A stretch of 64,000 nucleotides of DNA from Methylobacterium soli. GTDB lineage: Bacteria > Pseudomonadota > Alphaproteobacteria > Rhizobiales > Beijerinckiaceae. Below, piece by piece: positions 37,582 through 45,662 of the stretch (within the stretch, counting starts at the first letter, position 1; the number at the start of each line of letters is the position of its first letter). The notes below the pieces were generated by a model. It worked only from the letters and a program-made list of their open reading frames with translations, was not told where the DNA came from and ran no database searches. The position numbers were made by a program, and so were the translations under genes. Where the stretch lies: assembly GCF_008806385.1 (NCBI RefSeq), contig NZ_VZZK01000011.1:62001-126000 (forward strand). The letters are read 5' to 3'.

Positions 37582-39024
37582 CTATTCGGCGAGAGCGGGC
37601 TCGGCGCGCCGCAGGTGGAGCGCCACCATGCTGCGCAGCCCCGCGATGTCGAAGAGCCAGACGAGACTGCCGTAGAGCACCATCCCGAGGGGCACCGAGA
37701 CCGCGAGCGCGGTGACGGGCTCGCAATGGCGCAGGGGCGTCAGCGCGAGGCCCATCACGAGGCTCGCCGCCCCCGCGCCCCCGAGGCTCCGCCAGGGCAG
37801 CCGGAGCGGCTCCGGCCCGGTCAGCGCCCGCAAGGCCAGCCACGCGAAGGCGAGCGCGAGGCCGAGCGTCTGCGCGAGCGCGATGCCGGCCGCTCCCACG
37901 AGGGGCGGCAGGATCAGGAGGCCGATCCCGTTGCCCGCGAGGCCGATCACCGCGGCGGCGATCACCGGCACGGTGCGCCGCCGGATCTGGAAGATCGGAT
38001 TGAGGGCGAAGTTCATCAGCGCGAGGCAGAACAGGCCCGGGATCAACAGGGCGGCATAGAGGGCGAAGGGGCCGCGATAGGCCTCCGGGACCACGAGGGC
38101 CTGGAGCGCCGGCAGCACGGCCCAGAACCCGACCGCGCAGGGCAGCAGCAGCGCCACCACGATCGCGGCGTTGTCGGCGACCTGCCGCTCGGCCGCCGCG
38201 CGGCCGCGATGCTCCTCGGCCTGGACGGCGAGCTGGAACAGAAGCAGGTCGAGGGCGGTGCCGAGCGTCGAGAGGCTGCGGGAGGTGACGTCGGCCGCGA
38301 GCGCGAAATAGCCGGCCTCGGCGAAGCCCGCCTGCGCCGCGATGGTGCCGCGGTTGAGAAAGGGCATGAGCTGGTAGATCGCGTTCGCGGCGATCAGGGG
38401 AAGGCCGTAGAGCAGGAACAGGCGCCACGTCTCGCGCAGCCGCACCCGCACCACCGGCGTTGCCGGGTCGCGCAAGGGGTGGCGCAGCAGGAAGACGGTG
38501 ACGACCTGCGAGACCGCGAAGGCCACGAGCACGTAGGTGGGCTGCGGCAGGTACCACGCGGTCGCCGCCATGGCGGCGAAGCTGATGACGTTCTTGAGGG
38601 CGACGAGGCGGAAATAGAGGCCGCCATCGAAGCGGGCGCGGGCGAGCGCGGCGTGGAAATCGAAGACGCCGATGCCGAGGGCGGCCAGCGCCGTGCCGGC
38701 CAGGAGCGCCCCGCGGCTCTCGGGCCCCGCCTCGATGCCGAAGCCGGCGCAGAGGAGGGCTTCGGCCAGCAGGACGGTGGCGATGACCGCGTAGGCGCGG
38801 TCGAGGCCGTGCCGGATCCAGGGCTCGTCGGCGCGCACGCGGCCCGAATAGAACCGGGTCGCCGACAGGCGCAGCCACTCGAACAGCAGGGTGTTGAGGA
38901 CGATCGCCCCCGCGGTCGCGAGCGCGAACCGGCCGAAATCGGCGGGGCCGAGCAGCTTGGCGATGATCAGGCCGAGGATGAAGTTCAGCCCGGCATTGAG
39001 CACAAAGGCGGCGATGACAGCCAT
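37582..39024 (-). CDS. Polysaccharide flippase (Wzx/MATE-like membrane protein)
   Basis: 480 residues with about 12-14 membrane helices. The N-terminus (LNAGLNFILGLIIAKLLGPADFGRFALATAGAIVLNTLLFEWLRLSATRF) has the LGPxDFGRFA pattern of O-antigen/exopolysaccharide exporters (Wzx, PST family). It would move lipid-linked sugars across the inner membrane. No glycosyltransferase is adjacent, so its glycan is unknown. It lies upstream of glcE on the same strand with 95 bp between. Confidence 0.85.
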   Translation of the reverse strand: MAVIAAFVLNAGLNFILGLIIAKLLGPADFGRFALATAGAIVLNTLLFEWLRLSATRFYSGRVRADEPWIRHGLDRAYAVIATVLLAEALLCAGFGIEAGPESRGALLAGTALAALGIGVFDFHAALARARFDGGLYFRLVALKNVISFAAMAATAWYLPQPTYVLVAFAVSQVVTVFLLRHPLRDPATPVVRVRLRETWRLFLLYGLPLIAANAIYQLMPFLNRGTIAAQAGFAEAGYFALAADVTSRSLSTLGTALDLLLFQLAVQAEEHRGRAAAERQVADNAAIVVALLLPCAVGFWAVLPALQALVVPEAYRGPFALYAALLIPGLFCLALMNFALNPIFQIRRRTVPVIAAAVIGLAGNGIGLLILPPLVGAAGIALAQTLGLALAFAWLALRALTGPEPLRLPWRSLGGAGAASLVMGLALTPLRHCEPVTALAVSVPLGMVLYGSLVWLFDIAGLRSMVALHLRRAEPALAE

Positions 39025-39254
39025 GGTGAGCCTTCAGCGAGCGTCCCTCGTCGGCGCGGCGCGGGCGGAAGTGACGTCGTAGCGGTCGGGGCGGTAAGAA
39101 TCCCCTAATCGGGCCGCACGATGGCGGGGCCGCGCCTCATCCCCCGGGGTCGAGCGGCGTCGCGATATTCGTGCTCGGCGGGCGAAAAGGTCCGGAACTG
39201 TACTGCCAGGGTTGCCGTTCTTAGCGCAGATTCAACCACAGATTGGAGGACACC

Positions 39255-39494
39255 ATGCGCAATACGTTCCTGGCAGCCGCAGCCCTGATGACGGTCCTGG
39301 GCGCCCAGACGGCGAGCGCCGAGACCACGGTGATCCGTCGCGACGCGCCCGACGCCGTCGTGGTCGATCGTCCCGCGACCGAGAGAAAGACCGTCGAGAC
39401 CCGCGAATCCGGCGACGGCTGCGCCTCGAAGACGGTGTCGAAGACGAACGAGTACGGTGACAAGAAGACCGTCACCAAGGAATCCTGCGACTAA
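39255..39494 (+). CDS. Small secreted hypothetical protein
   Basis: 79 residues from the ATG at 39255, preceded by a strong Shine-Dalgarno (TTGGAGGA). Signal peptide MRNTFLAAAALMTVLGAQTASA, then a highly charged mature peptide with VIRRDAPDAVVVDRP and two cysteines (DGCASKTVSKTNEYGDKKTVTKESCD) that could close one disulfide. No family recognised. Likely periplasmic. Confidence 0.75.
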   Translation: MRNTFLAAAALMTVLGAQTASAETTVIRRDAPDAVVVDRPATERKTVETRESGDGCASKTVSKTNEYGDKKTVTKESCD

Positions 39495-39536
39495 GGCTCA
39501 AGACGGTAGGAGCGTCTTCGTGGAAGGCCGGTCTCG

Positions 39537-40073
39537 TCAGGTGCGACGCGCGCTCCCGCGCGTCGCGGTGCCGTCGCCGGCCTTCCCGAGGTCCTTCTCG
39601 TAGCGCCAGGCTTCCATCCCGTCCTCGTAGTAATCCGGCCGGACCGCGAACCGGACATAGCCGCGCCGCTCGTAGAGGCGGATGCCGGCCCCGTTATCGG
39701 CGCGGACCTCGAGCCGCAGCCTTGTGCAGCCGTGCCGGCGCGCCTCGGCTTCCGCCGCATCGAGCAGGCGCCCCCCAAGGCCGAGCCCCGCCCGGGCGGG
39801 CGAGACCGCGATCGAGGACAGGCGCGCGCTGCGGCTGCCGCGCCGGCGCTCGATGGTCGCGGCGCCGACCAGCACGGGCGCGGCGGAAGCCTCGTCCACG
39901 AGCGCGACCACGAGCGTCATCGAGGGCGACGTGATGGCGTGGCGGATCGCGCGCCGCTCGGCCCGGTCGCTCGCGAAGGCCGCGTGCTCCAGGGCCACGA
40001 GGGCATCGAGATCCCCGCGTTGCGCCTCGCGCAAGGTGACGATGGGCAGAAGCTCTGCCGCCGCCGCGCTCAC
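39537..40073 (-). CDS. GNAT family N-acetyltransferase (RimI-like)
   Basis: 178 residues from a GTG at 40073, whose bases overlap the stop of the upstream glucan gene (GTGA). GNAT features: VTLREAQRGDLDALVALEHAAF, SARLSSIAVSPARAGLGLGGRLLDAAEAEARRHGCTRLRLEV (acetyl-CoA loop of the R/QxxGxG/A type) and NGAGIRLYERRGYVRFAVRPDYYEDGMEAWRYEKDL. The last block resembles ribosomal-protein acetyltransferases. The acceptor substrate cannot be predicted. Translational overlap suggests cotranscription with mdoG. Confidence 0.85.
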   Translation of the reverse strand: MSAAAAELLPIVTLREAQRGDLDALVALEHAAFASDRAERRAIRHAITSPSMTLVVALVDEASAAPVLVGAATIERRRGSRSARLSSIAVSPARAGLGLGGRLLDAAEAEARRHGCTRLRLEVRADNGAGIRLYERRGYVRFAVRPDYYEDGMEAWRYEKDLGKAGDGTATRGSARRT

Positions 40074-41683
40074 GCTGCGGCCCAGGGATAGGTCCAGGTC
40101 TCGGACAGGGTGCGGTTTCCGGTTCTGAGATAGGCCCTGAGATCGGTCGCCTGCCCGGGCCGGTCGAGGCGCACGTCGATCGCCGCGCGAAAGCCCGCGA
40201 TGTGCGGATTGGGCGTGATGGAGGTGGCCACGATCTGTCCCTGCCCGGTGCTTGCCACGACCTCGATGAGGGCCGGGTCCGGCATATAATAGGCGAGGTC
40301 GCCCCCGGTGAAGTCGATGAGGAAGCGCCGGCTCAGGCTCTCGCCGGGTGAGACGGCGCGCGGATCGTTTGCCGGGGCCGCCCCGCTCGCGGCCGCGCCG
40401 ACCAGGTAGGTATTGGCCACGAACGCGCCGCCGTGGAGGCGCGGACCCGCCGCCATGGCCCGGACCCGATAGGCGATCGAGACCGGTTCGCCCGCCCGGT
40501 AGGGCTGCCGGGGGCGCCACCACGCCACGATGTTGTCGCCGGTCTCCGTGTTCGTCGGCAATTCCATCAGGACGACGCTGCCCTCACCCCAATCGCCCAC
40601 CGTCTCGACGAAGTAGCTCGGGCGCCGGTGATAGCTGGCCTCGAGATCCTGATAATCCGCGAAGTTGCGGTCGCGCTGCATCAACCCGAAACCCTTCGGG
40701 TTCGTGTCGGCGAAGCTCGAGATGCGTCGGCTCGGCGGATTGTCGAGGGGGCGCCAGATCCACTCGCCGCTGCCGGCCGCCATCAGCAGACCGTCGGAAT
40801 CGTGCAATTCGGGCCGGTAATCGTCCGAGAAGGCCCGGTCGTTCTCGCCGATGAAGTACATCGACGTGAGCGGCGCGAGGCCGACCCCCTCCAGATCCCG
40901 ACGGGGATGCAGATTGGCCTCGACCGAGACAACCGTCTCGTCGCCCGGCCGGACCGTGAAGCGATAGGCGCCCGTCACCGAGGGGCTGTCGAGAAGCGCG
41001 TAGACGATGCAGGCTTCCGCCGCCTTGCCGGGCACCTCGACCCAGAATTCGCGGAAGAACGGGAACTCCTCCGGGCCCCCGGCCCCCTCGACATTGACCG
41101 CGAGGCCCCGCGCCGAGAGGCCGTAGAGCTGGTCGCGGCCGAGGACGCGGTAATAGCTCGCGCCCACGAACGCGATCAGTTCGTCCAGCACGTTCGGCTT
41201 GTTGAGATTGGTGTGCAGGCGGATCCCCGCGAAGCCGAGATCGACGGGAAGCGGCTTGTCGAGCCGCGTCCGGCCGAAATCGAAGAGGCTCGCCTGATAC
41301 GGGATCGAGGTCGCGACGCCGCCGCGGACGAGGTTCACGGTGACGGGGCGCCGGTAGAGGAAGCCGAGATGGAACAGCTGGAGCCGGAACGGGCTGCCCT
41401 CCGCGCCCAGAAAGGCCTTGGCCGGCCGAAAGCGGATGTCGCGCCAGGCGTCGTAATCGAGGGCGCTGAGGGGTGCCGGCAATGCCGGCTCGCGCGGGTC
41501 GAACGGAACCTTCGCGAGGTCGCGCGCCCGGCGGTCCACCGCCTCCAGGCCGAAGGGCTCGGTGTTGCGTCCCTCGGGCTCGGCGAGAGCCGGCATCGGC
41601 ATCAGGGCGGCGGCGCCCCCCGTTGCGGCGAGGCCCGTCGCTGCAAGGCCCGAGACGACGGCGCGGCGGGTTGGGTCGGTCAT
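40070..41683 (-). CDS. mdoG: Periplasmic glucan biosynthesis protein (MdoG/MdoD-like)
   Basis: 537 residues. Twin-arginine-type leader (TRRAVVSGLAATGLAATGGAAALMPMPALA), then the MdoG domain: FGLEAVDRRARDLAKVPFDPREPALPAPLSALDYDAWRDIRFRPAKAFLG, FQLFHLGFLYRRPVTVN-like block, FREFWVEVPGKAAEACIVYALLDSPSVTGAYRF, LAPLTSMYFIGENDRAFSDDYRPELHDSDGL and IWRPLDNPPSRRISSF. It participates in osmoregulated periplasmic glucan synthesis. The Tat leader is more typical of OpgD than OpgG. Diverges from the ornithine decarboxylase across a 697-bp gap. Confidence 0.92.
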   Translation of the reverse strand: MTDPTRRAVVSGLAATGLAATGGAAALMPMPALAEPEGRNTEPFGLEAVDRRARDLAKVPFDPREPALPAPLSALDYDAWRDIRFRPAKAFLGAEGSPFRLQLFHLGFLYRRPVTVNLVRGGVATSIPYQASLFDFGRTRLDKPLPVDLGFAGIRLHTNLNKPNVLDELIAFVGASYYRVLGRDQLYGLSARGLAVNVEGAGGPEEFPFFREFWVEVPGKAAEACIVYALLDSPSVTGAYRFTVRPGDETVVSVEANLHPRRDLEGVGLAPLTSMYFIGENDRAFSDDYRPELHDSDGLLMAAGSGEWIWRPLDNPPSRRISSFADTNPKGFGLMQRDRNFADYQDLEASYHRRPSYFVETVGDWGEGSVVLMELPTNTETGDNIVAWWRPRQPYRAGEPVSIAYRVRAMAAGPRLHGGAFVANTYLVGAAASGAAPANDPRAVSPGESLSRRFLIDFTGGDLAYYMPDPALIEVVASTGQGQIVATSITPNPHIAGFRAAIDVRLDRPGQATDLRAYLRTGNRTLSETWTYPWAAA

Positions 41684-41866
41684 GATCCTCGTCAGGGCTC
41701 GGACGAACGGGGGCGGCGATGCCGGACCGGGGCAGCGCCCCCGGCCGGCAGGGTCAGATGCGCGCTTCGGCGAGGCTTGGAAAGCCTTCCCGCGGGGTGT
41801 CGCGGCGTTTGTGCAACAATTGTGGGAAAGTCCGGCGATTCCGGTGTGTCGCCGCGCGGTTTCCCC

Positions 41867-41895
41867 TTGTGACCGACAGGGTCCGGACGTATATG
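41867..41895 (+). promoter_or_regulatory. Promoter candidate for the ornithine decarboxylase leader
   Basis: -35-like TTGTGA at 41867-41872, 17-bp spacer, -10 TATATG at 41890-41895. The predicted start near 41902 gives a leader of about 480 nt before the decarboxylase ATG. Confidence 0.45.
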
Positions 41896-41989
41896 CGCCT
41901 TGCCCAATTTCGCACGTGCCTGTGGCCGCGTGTCGGTTGGTGGGCATCCGGCCAACTGCCGGACAGCCGCCAGGGGTCTTAAAGGATCG

Positions 41990-42109
41990 ATGGTCGACAG
42001 GGTGGATTCCCTCCGGCCGGCATCCAGGTGGCAACACCGGACCCCGACAACAACCGGCAGCCGGAGGCGAAACCGGCGAACCCCGCTCTCCACGGGGGAC
42101 GCAGCTTAA
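41990..42109 (+). CDS. Putative arginine-rich leader peptide upstream of ornithine decarboxylase
   Basis: 39-codon ORF with an AAAGGA Shine-Dalgarno 4 nt before its ATG, within the gene-free 697-bp stretch before the decarboxylase. Arginine is strongly enriched, with an RRRNRR cluster in the last third. Its stop codon lies 5 nt before a hairpin with a T6-containing loop (42115-42142). Leader peptides that sense ornithine are known before enterobacterial speF; this one is unrelated in sequence, so a role in sensing polyamine precursors is inference from position and composition. Confidence 0.35.
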   Translation: MVDRVDSLRPASRWQHRTPTTTGSRRRNRRTPLSTGDAA

Positions 42110-42114
42110 AGCAA

Positions 42115-42142
42115 CGACGAACGGGCTTTTTTGGTCTCGTCG
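42115..42142 (+). promoter_or_regulatory. Hairpin in the decarboxylase leader
   Basis: CGACGA / TCGTCG stem around a 16-nt loop containing GGGCTTTTTTGG, immediately after the leader ORF stop. Further hairpins follow (CGGCC-N7-GGCCG at 42141-42157). An RNA motif upstream of speF-like decarboxylases has been described in alphaproteobacteria; I cannot verify a match by eye. Confidence 0.35.
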
Positions 42143-42380
42143 GCCCTCCAAAGGCCGGCACCGAAGAGGCTTGTTTCTCTTTGCCCGCAGTGCGGTTGGG
42201 GTTCCCCCTACCAATCCAAGGCAGCTTCCGGGTGCTCTGCGCCCGCAATGCCCGTCGCGTCTCCAAAGCGCGCCGGTCGTCGCGTCGCATCGCCCCCTGA
42301 CGCCGGCGATCCGTTCGGATCGCTCGAATTCGACATCGCGTCCCGTGAAGGGCGCCTGCGAACCTATGGTGGGGACGTTC

Positions 42381-43547
42381 ATGACCGATCGCATCCGCGA
42401 CTTCCTGCGCGCACGCCGCGACCTCGGCCGTGACGAGGGCCCGGTGATGGTCCTCGACCTCGATGTCGTGCGCGACAACTACACCGCCTTCGCCCGCGCC
42501 CTGCCGGACACCCGCGTGTTCTACGCCGTCAAGGCGAACCCGGCCTCCGAGGTGCTGCGCCTGCTCGCCGAGATGGGCTCCTGCTTCGACACGGCCTCCG
42601 TGGTCGAGATCGAGATGGCGCTCGCCGCCGGTGCCACCGCCGACCGGATCTCGTTCGGCAACACCATCAAGAAGGAGCGCTGCATCACCCGCGCCCTCAA
42701 GCTCGGCGTGCGCCTCTTCGCCGTCGATTGCGAGGCCGAGGTCGAGAAGATCGTGCGCGCTGCCGAGGCCGCCGGCCTCGATGCCGGGGACGTGCAGGTG
42801 TTCTGCCGCATCCTCTGCGACGGCGCGGGCGCCGAGTGGCCGCTCTCGCGCAAGTTCGGGTGCGTGCCCGAGATGGCGATCGGCGTGCTGGAGCACGCCC
42901 ACCGGCAGGGGCTGACCGCCTACGGCGTGTCATTCCATGTCGGCTCGCAGCAGGGCAACACGGAAGCCTGGGACGGGGCCCTCGCCTCCGCCTCCATGAT
43001 CTTCCAGGAATGCGCGCTGCGCGGCATCGGCCTGCAGATGGTCAATCTCGGCGGCGGCTTCCCGACCAAGTACCTCAAGGCGGTGCCCGGCGTGGAATCC
43101 TACGGCGACGCGATCTTCCGGGCGCTGACCAAGCATTTCGGCAACCGCCTGCCCGAGACGATCATCGAGCCCGGGCGCGGCATGGTCGGAAACGCCGGCA
43201 TCATCGAGGCCGAGGTGGTGCTCGTCTCGAAGAAGTCGGACGCGGAGGACGAGGTGCGCTGGGTCTATCTCGACATCGGCAAGTTCGGCGGCCTCGCCGA
43301 GACGATGGACGAGTCGATCCGTTACGCGATCCGCACGGATCACGATGACGACCGGATGGCGCCCTGCGTGCTCGCCGGCCCGACCTGCGATTCGGCGGAC
43401 GTGCTCTACGAGAAGAACCACTATCCTCTGCCGGTCTCCCTCTCGATCGGCGAGAAGGTGCTCATCGAGGGCGCGGGCGCCTACACGACCACCTACGCGG
43501 CGGTGGCCTTCAACGGCTTCCCGCCCCTCGAGCAGATCGTGATCTGA
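42381..43547 (+). CDS. Type III PLP-dependent decarboxylase (ornithine/lysine decarboxylase)
   Basis: 388 residues, alanine-racemase-fold decarboxylase. PLP lysine in VFYAVKANPASEVL, substrate and PLP loops FCRILCDGAGAEWPLSRKFGC, VSFHVGSQQ, LGGGFPTKYLKAV, EPGRGMVGNAG, and the active-site cysteine in AGPTCDSADVLYEKNHYPLPVSLSIGEKV. It makes putrescine from ornithine (or cadaverine from lysine), the entry to polyamine synthesis. The ATG at 42381 is preceded by GGTGGGG; another in-frame ATG at 42366 is possible but has a poorer site. A long structured leader precedes it. Confidence 0.95.
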   Translation: MTDRIRDFLRARRDLGRDEGPVMVLDLDVVRDNYTAFARALPDTRVFYAVKANPASEVLRLLAEMGSCFDTASVVEIEMALAAGATADRISFGNTIKKERCITRALKLGVRLFAVDCEAEVEKIVRAAEAAGLDAGDVQVFCRILCDGAGAEWPLSRKFGCVPEMAIGVLEHAHRQGLTAYGVSFHVGSQQGNTEAWDGALASASMIFQECALRGIGLQMVNLGGGFPTKYLKAVPGVESYGDAIFRALTKHFGNRLPETIIEPGRGMVGNAGIIEAEVVLVSKKSDAEDEVRWVYLDIGKFGGLAETMDESIRYAIRTDHDDDRMAPCVLAGPTCDSADVLYEKNHYPLPVSLSIGEKVLIEGAGAYTTTYAAVAFNGFPPLEQIVI

Positions 43548-43567
43548 CGACGCTCGCGCGGTGAAAC

Positions 43568-43594
43568 GGTCCGGACGGGAACCTCGTCCGGACC
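43568..43594 (+). terminator. Hairpin after the decarboxylase gene
   Basis: 9-bp perfect stem GGTCCGGAC / GTCCGGACC with a 9-nt loop, 20 bp after the stop. No T-tract follows, so it may be a processing or partial termination site; the GNAT gene lies 114 bp further on. Confidence 0.4.
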
Positions 43595-43707
43595 TGGCGC
43601 ATTCCCTGCGCCCCTCAGCCTCATCCATCCCGGACGGCCGGCCTCATGGGGAGACCGGTGCGAGGGCTGTCGCTTCTCCCATCTCGGGTGTTGGGAAGGG
43701 TACGGCC

Positions 43708-44259
43708 GTGATCCAGATCCGCGACGAGCATGCTGTCGACGTCCCGGCGCGCGAGCGCCTGCTGGATGCGTGCTTCGGACCCTCGCGCTTTGCCAAGACG
43801 TCGGAGCGCCTGCGCGAGGGGCGCCGTCCGGCCCGCCGGCTGGCGCTCACCGCGACCCGCGGCGGCCGCCTCGTCGGCACCGTGCGCCTGTGGCCCGTCG
43901 AGGCGGGCGCGGCCGGCGCCGCGTTGCTGCTCGGACCGCTGGCGGTCGACCCGTCGCTGCAGGGCCAGGGCCTCGGCAAGGTGATGATGCACGCGGCCCT
44001 CGGCCGGGCCGAGGCGCTCGGCCACGGCGCCGTGCTGCTCGTGGGCGACGCGCCCTACTACGCCCGGTTCGGGTTCTCGCAGGGCGTGGCCGAGGGGCTG
44101 TACCTGCCGGGACCGTTCGCGCGCGAGCGCTTCCTCGGGCTCGAATTGCGCGCGGGCGCCCTCGCGGACGCCAGGGGCCTCGTGCGGGCCAGCGGCCTTC
44201 CGGCCCTGGACGAGGCCGTCCCGGACTTCGCGGCCGAGGCACGACGACAAGCCGCCTGA
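43708..44259 (+). CDS. GNAT family N-acetyltransferase
   Basis: 183 residues from a GTG at 43708 with GGGAAGGG at about 9 nt upstream; residues before it are poor coding. The YhbS-type pattern is visible: VGTVRLWPVE, LLGPLAVDPSLQGQGLGKVMMHAALGRAEALGHGAVLLVGDAPYYARFGFSQGVAEGLYLPGPFARERFLGLEL. 'LGPLAVDPxxQGxGxG' and 'G...YYxRFGF' are characteristic of this subfamily, whose acceptors are mostly unknown. It follows the decarboxylase, so a polyamine-related acceptor is possible but unproven. Confidence 0.88.
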   Translation: MIQIRDEHAVDVPARERLLDACFGPSRFAKTSERLREGRRPARRLALTATRGGRLVGTVRLWPVEAGAAGAALLLGPLAVDPSLQGQGLGKVMMHAALGRAEALGHGAVLLVGDAPYYARFGFSQGVAEGLYLPGPFARERFLGLELRAGALADARGLVRASGLPALDEAVPDFAAEARRQAA

Positions 44260-44293
44260 GCGCCGGCCCCTCGGATCGCCGGCGTGAACCGGG

Positions 44294-45157
44294 TCAGCGC
44301 GGGGGAGCCGCCGGGTCGATCGCCGGGAGCTCGTTCGGCGGCAGGCCCGGGCCGGCACTCGCCTGCGCCTGCGGGCCGGTGACGCCGCGAGCGCGGTTGG
44401 CGAGGGCGACCGTGAGCTTCTCGGCGGTGTCCGGCTGCATCACGGCGAGAACCTCCGCCATCTTGCGGGGATTCATGGCCAGCACGATCGGCACCAGCAC
44501 GTCGTGGTGGAGCCGGTCGAAGACGCGCGCGGCGTCCTTCGGCTTCATGGTCTCGTACATGGTGACGATGTTGCGCAGGCCCGCCTTCTCGGCCTCGGCC
44601 TTCTTGCTGCCCCCCGCATCGGCCTTGTCCTCGGCCTGTTTGAGGTCGCTGACGCCGCCCTCGAGCTTGCGCTCGGCCTCGCCGAGCACCTGCTCGCGCA
44701 GGTCGAGATCCTGGCCGCGCTGCTTCAAGGCCTCGCGCCGGGCGCCGAGCTTCTCCAGCAGCGCCCGCTCGGTCGGGGAGGCGGATTCCGGCATGGCCTG
44801 GACCGGGGCCTGGACCGGGGCCTGGACCGGGGCCGGCTCCGGCTTGCGCATCTCGGCGGGCTTCTCGGGCTCCTTCGGGTTGACCGAGCCGGTGGTGGTC
44901 GGGTCCGGGATCTCGTAGCCGGTGCGGGCCTTGGCGAGGACGCGGGCGAAATCCGGCAGCTCCGCCTCGGATCGCGGCGGCTCGACCAGGAGGGTCGAGA
45001 GCTTCAGGACCAGGAGGCCGGCGGCGGCCAGGGTCACGGCATCGATCAGGCGCAGCTTCAGCGGCCGGGGCGGGCGCTTGCGGGACCGGCCGAGGGCGGT
45101 GGTCTTGCTGGCGGGCGCGGCAGCATTCGCGGCAGCGATCTTCGGCGCCTCGCTCAT
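44294..45157 (-). CDS. motE: Flagellar motor protein MotE
   Basis: 287 residues. One N-terminal membrane helix (LIDAVTLAAAGLLVLKLSTLLV), a proline-rich spacer with a PVQA tandem repeat, a coiled-coil region (LLEKLGARREALKQRGQDLDLREQVLGEAERKLEGG), and a C-terminal MgtE-N-like domain (MYETMKPKDAARVFDRLHHDVLVPIVLAMNPRKMAEVLAVM). In rhizobia MotE is a periplasmic chaperone for the motor protein MotC. Last gene of fliL-fliM-DUF6468-motE; it overlaps the upstream gene by 4 bp. Confidence 0.88.
   Translation of the reverse strand: MSEAPKIAAANAAAPASKTTALGRSRKRPPRPLKLRLIDAVTLAAAGLLVLKLSTLLVEPPRSEAELPDFARVLAKARTGYEIPDPTTTGSVNPKEPEKPAEMRKPEPAPVQAPVQAPVQAMPESASPTERALLEKLGARREALKQRGQDLDLREQVLGEAERKLEGGVSDLKQAEDKADAGGSKKAEAEKAGLRNIVTMYETMKPKDAARVFDRLHHDVLVPIVLAMNPRKMAEVLAVMQPDTAEKLTVALANRARGVTGPQAQASAGPGLPPNELPAIDPAAPPR
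44795..44834. repeat. 12-bp tandem repeat inside motE
   Basis: Three direct copies of GGCCTGGACCGG plus a partial fourth. Each unit encodes Pro-Val-Gln-Ala on the minus strand, so copy-number changes would stay in frame. Confidence 0.8.
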
Positions 45158-45642
45158 GCGGCCCGGCTCCGGACGCGGCTCAGGGCGCGCTCGGACATGG
45201 CCAGGGCCGCGGCCGCGGCGGCGCCGAGGCGCTCGCCGTTCGGGCTCGCGGGGGCCGGCGGCGGCGCGGCGATCGCGGGCTCCGGCGCGGTCCGGACGGG
45301 GGCCGGGCGGGCGCTGCCCATCTCGGACACGATGGCGCCGATGCGGGCCAGCACGCCCTCCCCGGCCTGGACCTGCGCGGCGATGTCGGCGGCGTAGCGC
45401 TCGGCGGTGCCGAGGCGCTCGGCAAGCGTCCGGTCGCACTCGTCGAGGGCGCTGCGCAGGCCCGCAATCGCCCGCTCGGCGGTGTTGCTCGCCACCATCA
45501 GGTCGCCGATCGTCTGGCGGAGCGCCGCCTCGTCGCCCTTCATCACGGCGATCTTCCGCGACAGGCGCACCGAGGACACGATCGTGGCGACGAGGAGCAC
45601 GGCCACGAGGATGTCGGCGAGAAGTGTGATCAGGACACTCAT
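45154..45642 (-). CDS. DUF6468 flagellar-cluster membrane protein
   Basis: 162 residues: an N-terminal membrane helix (LITLLADILVAVLLVATIV) followed by a coiled-coil region (RLSRKIAVMKGDEAALRQTIGDLMVASNTAERAIAGLRSALDECDRTLAERL) and a proline/alanine-rich tail. The order between fliM and motE is the standard location for DUF6468 proteins in Rhizobiales. Function not established; the topology suggests a membrane protein near the motor. It overlaps motE by 4 bp and follows fliM by 20 bp. Confidence 0.8.
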   Translation of the reverse strand: MSVLITLLADILVAVLLVATIVSSVRLSRKIAVMKGDEAALRQTIGDLMVASNTAERAIAGLRSALDECDRTLAERLGTAERYAADIAAQVQAGEGVLARIGAIVSEMGSARPAPVRTAPEPAIAAPPPAPASPNGERLGAAAAAALAMSERALSRVRSRAA

Positions 45643-45662
45643 TGCGGGGCACTCATCCGACG

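Noticed and set aside
36296..38878. 860-residue minus-strand frame as a fusion of GlcE with an N-terminal domain
   Set aside because: The first 460 residues are low-complexity shadow of the flippase gene; a good Shine-Dalgarno and ATG at 37486 start GlcE.
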